Assembly: GCA_903859265.1 (NCBI GenBank)
Contig: CAIOLZ010000139.1
Coordinates: forward strand, 1 to 11,745
Source: an uncultured beta proteobacterium
Lineage (GTDB): Bacteria; Pseudomonadota; Gammaproteobacteria; Burkholderiales; Burkholderiaceae_C
DNA length: 11,745 nt
Reading direction: 5' to 3'
Position numbers and translations under genes: made by a program. This document shows, one piece after another, positions 6,860 to 11,745 of the stretch. Positions within the stretch are counted from its first letter, which is position 1; the number at the start of each line of letters is the position of its first letter. The notes beneath the pieces were generated by a model that searched no databases, was not told the origin of the DNA, and worked only from the letters and a program-made list of their open reading frames with translations.

Positions 6860-7924
6860 ATGTTGGATTCGGCATCCGCTCGCTTTGCCTCATTTGATTT
6901 GCTGGCGACACTCGTTGCGGTGGTTGACCGCTTAGGGCAAGTCCTGTTCTCCAACGCGGCTTTGGAAGACACCCTGGGAATATCCCGACGAATGATCGTC
7001 GGCTCCGCGTTTGCCGAGACATTTACCGAGCCAAGCCAATTGCAAAATGCCCTGGAAGGCGCTTTTGAAAACGAGTTCGCGGCAATGCGCTACGACACCT
7101 GGCTCAAGCGCTCCGGTTATGACCCGCTGCCCGTGCATGTGATCGTGACCCGTACCGAAGGCACCGGAGAAATCGTGGTCGAGATGGTTCCCCAGGAACA
7201 GCAGACACGGCAGGACCGCGAGGAGCGGCTGGCTGAACAGGCGCAGACCAACAAAGAGCTGATCCGCAATCTGGCCCACGAGATCAAAAATCCGCTCGGG
7301 GGCATACGCGGTGCCGCGCAATTGCTGGAAATGGAGCTGCAGTCACCTGACCTGAGCGAATACACGCAAGTCATCATTCACGAGGCTGACCGCTTGCAGA
7401 GCCTGGTGGACCGGTTGCTGGCACCGCACCGGCGCCCGCACACCGTGGGAGATGTCAATGTGCACGAGGTGTGCGAACGTGTTCGCTCGTTGATCGTTGC
7501 CGAGTTCCCAAAGGGTCTGCGTGTTGTGCGGGACTACGACACTTCAATTCCCGATTTCCGGGGCGATCGGGAGCACATGATTCAAACCGTGCTCAACATC
7601 GCGCACAACGCGGCGCACGCGCTGGTGGATCGCATTGCCGCTGGCGATGCCGAGCTGACTTTTCGCACCCGCGTGACACGCCAGATCACCTTTGGAAAAC
7701 AGCGCTACCGGTTGGCATTGGAATTGCATGTCATCGACAACGGACCTGGTGTGCCAGATTCGATCAAGGACCGCATTTTTTATCCGCTGGTGTCGGGCAG
7801 AGAAGGTGGTTCGGGCCTAGGCCTGACATTGGCGCAAACCTTTGTTCAGCAGCACCACGGGACGATCGAAGTCGATAGCGTGCCGGGCCGTACGGATTTC
7901 AAAATTCTGATTCCGTTACCGTAA
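6860..7924 (+). CDS. ntrB: NtrB (GlnL), nitrogen-regulation sensor histidine kinase
   Basis: From ATG 6860 the protein has 354 residues, like E. coli NtrB (349). It is soluble with no membrane span. A PAS domain lies at about residues 12-110 (LLATLVAVVDRLGQVLFSNAA), followed by a short helix. The H-box NLAHEIKNPLGG carries phospho-acceptor His140 (E. coli His139), and the N-box is LNIAHNAAHAL. Next come the G1 box DNGPGVPDSIKDRIFYPLVSG and G2 box GGSGLGLTLAQ. NtrB phosphorylates NtrC at low nitrogen and dephosphorylates it when bound by PII. Start choice is uncertain: an in-frame TTG at 6821 (5 bases after the preceding stop) would add 13 residues. I prefer ATG because it places the His at the usual position. 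The stop overlaps an in-frame ATG of ntrC (TAATG). Confidence 0.95.
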   Translation: MLDSASARFASFDLLATLVAVVDRLGQVLFSNAALEDTLGISRRMIVGSAFAETFTEPSQLQNALEGAFENEFAAMRYDTWLKRSGYDPLPVHVIVTRTEGTGEIVVEMVPQEQQTRQDREERLAEQAQTNKELIRNLAHEIKNPLGGIRGAAQLLEMELQSPDLSEYTQVIIHEADRLQSLVDRLLAPHRRPHTVGDVNVHEVCERVRSLIVAEFPKGLRVVRDYDTSIPDFRGDREHMIQTVLNIAHNAAHALVDRIAAGDAELTFRTRVTRQITFGKQRYRLALELHVIDNGPGVPDSIKDRIFYPLVSGREGGSGLGLTLAQTFVQQHHGTIEVDSVPGRTDFKILIPLP

Positions 7925-7950
7925 TGACATCGACAGGGGACACACAAAAC

Positions 7951-9504
7951 ATGAAGCCGATCTGGATTGTGGACGACGACCAGTCCATTCGCTTTGTGCT
8001 TGAGAAAGCGTTGCTGCGCGAGCACCTCCCCACGCGCAGTTTTTCCAATGCACGGGATGTACTTGCCGCACTGAGCACATCGAGCGACGATGAGGGGCCA
8101 CAGATTCTGGTGAGCGACATCCGCATGCCCGGGGGATCGGGTTTGGAGTTGCTGGAAAAAATAAAGGTCAAATACCCCGGGCTGCCGGTGATCATCATGA
8201 CCGCGTTTTCGGACCTGGACAGCGCTGTGAGCGCGTTCCAGGGCGGTGCGTTTGAATACCTTCCCAAGCCATTTGACCTGCCCAAAGCGGTAGAACTGAT
8301 CCGCCGTGCGGTGGAAGAAAGCCAGCGTGAGGAAGTGTCCGAGGAGCGTATGGCCGAAGCGCCTGAAATGCTGGGTCAGGCGCCGGCAATGCAGGATGTT
8401 TTTCGGGCCATCGGGCGCCTGTCGCAGAGCAATGTAACCGTCATGGTCACGGGTGAATCCGGCTCGGGCAAGGAACTGGTGGCACGTGCGCTGCACAAGC
8501 ATTCGCCGCGGGCCAACGGACCGTTCGTGGCGATCAATACGGCAGCCATTCCCAAAGATTTGCTCGAGAGCGAGTTGTTTGGTCATGAGCGTGGGGCCTT
8601 CACCGGCGCGCAGACCATGCGCCGGGGGCGCTTTGAGCAAGCAGATGGCGGCACGCTGTTTCTCGACGAAATCGGTGACATGCCATTCGAGTTGCAAACG
8701 CGATTGCTGCGCGTGTTGAGTGATGGACACTTCTACCGTGTCGGTGGGCACAGCGCGGTCAAAAGCAATGTGCGTGTGATTGCTGCCACCCACCAGGACC
8801 TGGAACAGCGGGTGAAAGAAGGTGTGTTCCGCGAAGATCTGTTTCACCGACTTAACGTGATTCGCCTGCGTCTGCCTGCCTTGCGCGAGCGCAAGGAAGA
8901 TGTCGCCATGCTCACGCGGCACTTCCTGCAGCAAAGCGCCAAGCAATTGGGCGTTGAGCCCAAGCGCATCTCCGATGCTGCAATCACCTGGCTGGAAGGA
9001 TTCGGGTTCCCTGGCAACGTTCGGCAACTGGAAAACATTTGTCACTGGTTGACCGTGATGGCGCCGGCGCAAGTCATTGAGCCCAAGGACCTTCCGCCTG
9101 AAGTGGGCGTTTCAAGGTCAGAAATCCAGTCTGATGCCCAGGGTGCGCAAAAATACCCGCTGTCCATGGGGGGCACCAACCCCGCGACACCTTTGGCAGC
9201 GATTCCCTTTGCATCAGGTGCGCATGTGGGAGCCAACCCGTTGGCAGCATCCACGCCGACGGCAACGGTGCCAGCAGCGGGCTTGGCTACCCAGGCATGG
9301 GAGCAGGGGCTCGAGAGTGAGGCGGTGGCCCTGCTGGGCACCGGCAGTCTGGATGTGTGGGACGTGTTGACCAAACGGTTTGAGTCACGCCTGATTCTGG
9401 CCGCTCTGGCCAATACCAAGGGGCGACGCATCGAGGCGGCGCACAAGCTTGGCATCGGGCGCAACACGATCACGCGCAAGATTCAGGAACTGGGGCTGGA
9501 GTAG
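7951..9504 (+). CDS. ntrC: NtrC (GlnG), nitrogen-regulation sigma-54 activator
   Basis: The protein has 517 residues in three parts. The receiver domain contains WIVDDDQSIR with the acidic pocket, Asp56 in SDIRMPG as phosphoacceptor, and Lys in LPKPFD. The AAA+ domain contains Walker A GESGSGKE, the sigma-54 contact loop GAFTGA in HERGAFTGAQ, Walker B GGTLFLDEIGD, and an arginine-rich REDLFHRLNVIRLRLP stretch. The Fis-type helix-turn-helix is at the C-terminus (AAHKLGIGRNTITRKIQEL). It should activate glnA from the upstream dyads. It is longer than E. coli NtrC (469) because of an Ala/Pro/Gly/Thr-rich linker, residues about 387-463. I chose ATG 7951, with AGGGGA 10 bases upstream and a usual N-terminus; ATG 7924, overlapping the ntrB stop, would add 9 residues. 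Confidence 0.96.
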   Translation: MKPIWIVDDDQSIRFVLEKALLREHLPTRSFSNARDVLAALSTSSDDEGPQILVSDIRMPGGSGLELLEKIKVKYPGLPVIIMTAFSDLDSAVSAFQGGAFEYLPKPFDLPKAVELIRRAVEESQREEVSEERMAEAPEMLGQAPAMQDVFRAIGRLSQSNVTVMVTGESGSGKELVARALHKHSPRANGPFVAINTAAIPKDLLESELFGHERGAFTGAQTMRRGRFEQADGGTLFLDEIGDMPFELQTRLLRVLSDGHFYRVGGHSAVKSNVRVIAATHQDLEQRVKEGVFREDLFHRLNVIRLRLPALRERKEDVAMLTRHFLQQSAKQLGVEPKRISDAAITWLEGFGFPGNVRQLENICHWLTVMAPAQVIEPKDLPPEVGVSRSEIQSDAQGAQKYPLSMGGTNPATPLAAIPFASGAHVGANPLAASTPTATVPAAGLATQAWEQGLESEAVALLGTGSLDVWDVLTKRFESRLILAALANTKGRRIEAAHKLGIGRNTITRKIQELGLE

Positions 9505-9515
9505 CGCTGCAGTGC

Positions 9516-10280
9516 TCAAGCAATATCAATGACGACCGGTGCGTGATCGCTTGGACGTTCGTTCTTGCGGGGCGTTGTGTCAATGACACAGGATTTGACC
9601 AGCGGCTTGAGCGCGGCGCTGACCAGGATGTGGTCGATGCGCAAGCCCCGGTTGCGCCGGAAACCGAAATCGCGGTAATCCCACCAACTGTAGCTTTTGG
9701 GTGCCTGCGCAAACAAGCGGTGGCTGTCGGTCAGGCCCATCGCGATCAGTGCGTTCAGATGGTAGCGCTCTTCGTCGGTGCAATGAATCTGGTCACGCAT
9801 GCCTTGCGGGTCCCAGACATCGGCATCGTCAAAAGTGATGTTGTAGTCACCCATTAACAGCAGCTTGGGATGCGCCGGCATTTCGGTCTTGAGCCAATCG
9901 CGCAGGCCCTTGAGCCATTCCATTTTGTATTCAAACTTTTCGGTACCGGGCGCCTGGCCATTAGGAAAGTAGGCGCCAACCACACGCACATCGTTGACCG
10001 TGGCGGTGATGACGCGGGCCATATCGTCGTCAAACCCCGGAATGTTCTTAACCACATCGCTCGCTTGCGTGCGCGAGAGCAAAGCGACGCCGTTATAGGT
10101 CTTTTGACCAAACCACTCGGCGCAATAGCCGGCAGACCTGAAAATGTCGGCCGGAAACTTGTCGTCTGTCATCTTGATCTCCTGCATCACCAGGACATCA
10201 ACGGGGTTGGTCTTCAACCATTCCAGAACCTGCGGCAGTCGGACACTGAGCGAATTCACATTCCAGGTGGCTAATTTCAT
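9516..10280 (-). CDS. xth: Exodeoxyribonuclease III / AP endonuclease (Xth)
   Basis: The 254-residue protein belongs to the exonuclease-endonuclease-phosphatase (DNase I-like) fold. It has all expected catalytic pieces: ATWNVNSL (Asn7), MQEIK (Glu34), VVGAYFPNG (Tyr), LMGDYNI (Asp and Asn, with Tyr in place of the commoner Phe), YSWWDYR, GLRIDHILVS and SDHAPVVIDI. It should cut DNA at abasic sites and degrade 3' ends in base-excision repair. Start: ATG ending at 10280 gives MKLATWNVN, the family N-terminus. An upstream in-frame ATG (10313) would add 11 unrelated residues. No good ribosome binding site is seen on this strand. It converges on ntrC with an 11-base gap, and no hairpin terminator is seen there. 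Confidence 0.95.
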   Translation of the reverse strand: MKLATWNVNSLSVRLPQVLEWLKTNPVDVLVMQEIKMTDDKFPADIFRSAGYCAEWFGQKTYNGVALLSRTQASDVVKNIPGFDDDMARVITATVNDVRVVGAYFPNGQAPGTEKFEYKMEWLKGLRDWLKTEMPAHPKLLLMGDYNITFDDADVWDPQGMRDQIHCTDEERYHLNALIAMGLTDSHRLFAQAPKSYSWWDYRDFGFRRNRGLRIDHILVSAALKPLVKSCVIDTTPRKNERPSDHAPVVIDIA

Positions 10281-10369
10281 ACAGTTCAAGAATAGGAGGT
10301 TAGAGCGCCTCAAAAACGCCGTCGTGGCGCACTATATTCCATCAACCTACCACCGCCGGTGAGCATCCG
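10281..10369. promoter_or_regulatory. Divergent intergenic region of xth and the metallophosphatase gene
   Basis: The 89-base gap must hold promoters for both divergent genes. TATATT at 10333-10338 on the plus strand and, overlapping it, TATAGT on the minus strand are the only plausible -10 elements; neither has a good -35 partner. GGTGAG (10358-10363) is a reasonable ribosome binding site 6 bases before ATG 10370. AGGAGGT at 10294-10300 faces no useful start codon. Confidence 0.35.
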
Positions 10370-11668
10370 ATGACCCAATTAAATCTGCACAAAACCATGC
10401 CGCAGGGCGACGTGACTTGCATTGCGCCGCGTGTTCCGGGGCTGCGTCCCGAGCGCAAAGCTGTATGGGCTGGCGCTGTGTCCCTCACAGCCCTTGCTAT
10501 GGCGTTCGCCATGTTCTGTCTCGGAGCGCCCGTACAGGCACAGGTGGTGCCCGTCTCGCTGATCGCCATCAATGATTTCCACGGCAATATTGCTCCGCCG
10601 ACGGGGAGCGTGTTGGTGCCAGATCCTGGCCATCCAGGCGGCACGCGGGTATCTGCAGGTGGCGCAGCCTATCTATCGACACTGGTGCGCACGCTCAAGA
10701 GTCAGAACCCGGAGCGCACGCTGGTAGTCGGGGCGGGCGATTTGGTGGGTGCTACGCCTTTGGCCTCAGGGTTGTTCCACGACGAACCGACGATTGACGT
10801 TATGAACCAGATCGGCCTTGATTTCTCCAGTGTGGGGAACCATGAATTTGACAAAGGGCGGGACGAATTGATGCGCCTGCAAAAGGGCGGTTGTTATCCG
10901 AAATCCGCAGATGGTTCGACGGGCATCGTTGGAAAAGATACTTGCATGAACAACGGAATATTTTCCGGCGCCAAGTTCCAGTACCTCGCCGCCAACGTCA
11001 TCGACACACGCACCGGTGGTACTTTATTGCCCGCCACCGCGCTGCGCGATTTGGGTGGTGTCAAGGTCGGGATGATCGGGCTGACGCTGCGCGCCACACC
11101 TTCGGTGGTGATCCCTGCAGGTGTGCGTGGCCTGCAGTTTGACAGCGAAGTTGCGACCGTTAACCGGTTGGCGCCGATGCTCAAAAAACAGGGTGCGACA
11201 GTGATTGTGGTGTTGATTCATCAGGGTGGACAAACATCGGCGCGAACTGTGCAGGACAAGACATGCCCCGATTTCAGTGGTCCCATCGTTGAGTTGGCAG
11301 ACCGATTTGACGCATCGGTGGATGTTGTCGTCAGTGGCCATACCCATCAGGAATATGTTTGCACACGACCGGACGGGAAGTTGGTGACCCAGACCGGTTT
11401 CTACGGGCGGTTGGTGACCCGCATCGATCTGCAGGTTGACTTGGCAAGCGGCAAGGTGGTGTCCAAAGACGCCAACAACTTCGTGGTGCTCAATGACATT
11501 GGGGTCAAGGACGCCGCGGGGCAGACGGTCGCCCCGCCCGCCGGCATGCAAGCGCTGGTGCCGGACGCCGAGGTGGGCCGTATTGTTCAGCGCTACGGTG
11601 ATTTGACGGCGCCCTTGTCTGACAATTCCTACTTCACACTTTCCTGGAAGTGCAGTCACAAGGGGTAA
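10370..11668 (+). CDS. Periplasmic metallophosphatase/5'-nucleotidase (UshA-like), C-terminally truncated
   Basis: The open frame gives 432 residues. A long n-region (about 30 residues) and a hydrophobic core end in PVQA, so cleavage is likely after residue 57 and the protein is exported. The calcineurin-like metallophosphatase domain is complete: AINDFHGN, GAGDLVGATPLASGL, SVGNHEFDKGRDEL, VVLIHQGG and VVVSGHTHQEYVC hold the metal-binding Asp, His and Asn residues. The chain stops right after VGRIVQRYGDLTAPLS, where family members (UshA about 550 residues) go on with the C-terminal 5'-nucleotidase domain that binds the nucleotide. The last 15 residues (DNSYFTLSWKCSHKG) look foreign to the family. 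It is therefore probably a broken gene; a truncated protein might keep phosphatase folding but lack substrate recognition. GGTGAG supports the start. Confidence 0.8.
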   Translation: MTQLNLHKTMPQGDVTCIAPRVPGLRPERKAVWAGAVSLTALAMAFAMFCLGAPVQAQVVPVSLIAINDFHGNIAPPTGSVLVPDPGHPGGTRVSAGGAAYLSTLVRTLKSQNPERTLVVGAGDLVGATPLASGLFHDEPTIDVMNQIGLDFSSVGNHEFDKGRDELMRLQKGGCYPKSADGSTGIVGKDTCMNNGIFSGAKFQYLAANVIDTRTGGTLLPATALRDLGGVKVGMIGLTLRATPSVVIPAGVRGLQFDSEVATVNRLAPMLKKQGATVIVVLIHQGGQTSARTVQDKTCPDFSGPIVELADRFDASVDVVVSGHTHQEYVCTRPDGKLVTQTGFYGRLVTRIDLQVDLASGKVVSKDANNFVVLNDIGVKDAAGQTVAPPAGMQALVPDAEVGRIVQRYGDLTAPLSDNSYFTLSWKCSHKG

Positions 11669-11745
11669 CCTCCAGTGCATTCCCCTTAGGCAAGAACCCA
11701 CCCACCCCACCCAAGAATACCCAGGCACCTCTGCACTTTGCTGAA
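11620..11745. mobile_element. Possible end of an inserted element, or assembly junction (tentative)
   Basis: Homology to the metallophosphatase stops at about 11620, and the sequence then starts TGACAATTCCTACTTCACAC. It contains no continuing coding frame on the plus strand. It carries an 8-bp inverted repeat, AAGTGCAG (11648-11655) / CTGCACTT (11731-11738), an inner AAGGGG (11660-11665) / CCCCTT (11682-11687), and a C-rich tract. A TG-starting end of this kind reminds me of IS21-family termini, but no transposase, second end or target duplication is in view. A natural deletion or a contig-end artefact would look the same. Confidence 0.3.

Noticed and set aside
7846..9072. 408-codon open frame antisense to ntrB/ntrC
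   Set aside because: It lies opposite two unmistakable genes, has no family resemblance, and reflects high GC at third positions.
10294..10362. Perfect AGGAGGT followed by a 12-codon mini-ORF (GTG 10323 to TGA 10361)
   Set aside because: The spacing from AGGAGGT to that GTG is over 20 bases, and the peptide has no support. It is more likely chance within the divergent spacer.
11024..11728. 234-codon antisense frame reaching into the tail
   Set aside because: Most of it mirrors the metallophosphatase coding strand. The part within the tail (MPGYSWVGWVGS...) comes from the G-rich tract and resembles no protein I know.

Overview
The window looks like a chromosomal segment of a betaproteobacterium, most likely in the family Comamonadaceae (a Rhodoferax/Curvibacter/Polaromonas-like organism). 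The grounds are the protein style (an OmpA with a long Ala-Pro linker, NtrC starting MKPIWIVDDD, UbiG followed at once by Gph), moderately high GC, and tightly packed housekeeping genes. This placement comes from recalled family resemblance, not a database search.

Layout, left to right: (1) 1-617, the 3' end of an ompA-type outer-membrane protein gene, closed by a compact TTCG-loop terminator. (2) 636-4482, five co-directional genes: ubiG (ubiquinone O-methyltransferase), gph (phosphoglycolate phosphatase), rsuA (16S rRNA pseudouridine-516 synthase), an EI24/CysZ-like membrane protein, and a CinA-type molybdopterin-binding-domain protein that overlaps the membrane gene by 4 bases. (3) 4483-4723, a 241-base regulatory gap with a near-consensus sigma-54 promoter and two NtrC-type dyads. 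(4) 4724-9504, the nitrogen-control locus: glnA with a strong terminator, a small exported coiled-coil protein of unknown function, then ntrB and ntrC. (5) 9516-10280, xth (exonuclease III), convergent with ntrC. (6) 10370-11668, a periplasmic metallophosphatase/5'-nucleotidase, divergent from xth, that keeps its whole catalytic domain but is cut off where the C-terminal nucleotidase domain should begin. (7) About 11620-11745, sequence that looks unlike the rest: no coding continuity, nested inverted repeats and a perfect G-quadruplex motif on the minus strand. It may be the end of an inserted element or an assembly junction.

The central block works as a loop. NtrB phosphorylates NtrC under nitrogen limitation, and NtrC with sigma-54 RNA polymerase drives glnA. 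Both partners and the matching DNA sites are visible here. The conserved adenylylation tyrosine in GlnA shows that activity is probably also set post-translationally. The ubiG-gph-rsuA-EI24-cinA set looks like an ordinary housekeeping run.

No gene-free stretch exceeds 300 bases. I found no rRNA, tRNA, CRISPR array or complete mobile element, and nothing I can defend as a wholly new biological system. The most interesting points are the broken phosphatase with its odd tail, the exported protein inside the ntr locus, and the layout of the glnA control region.
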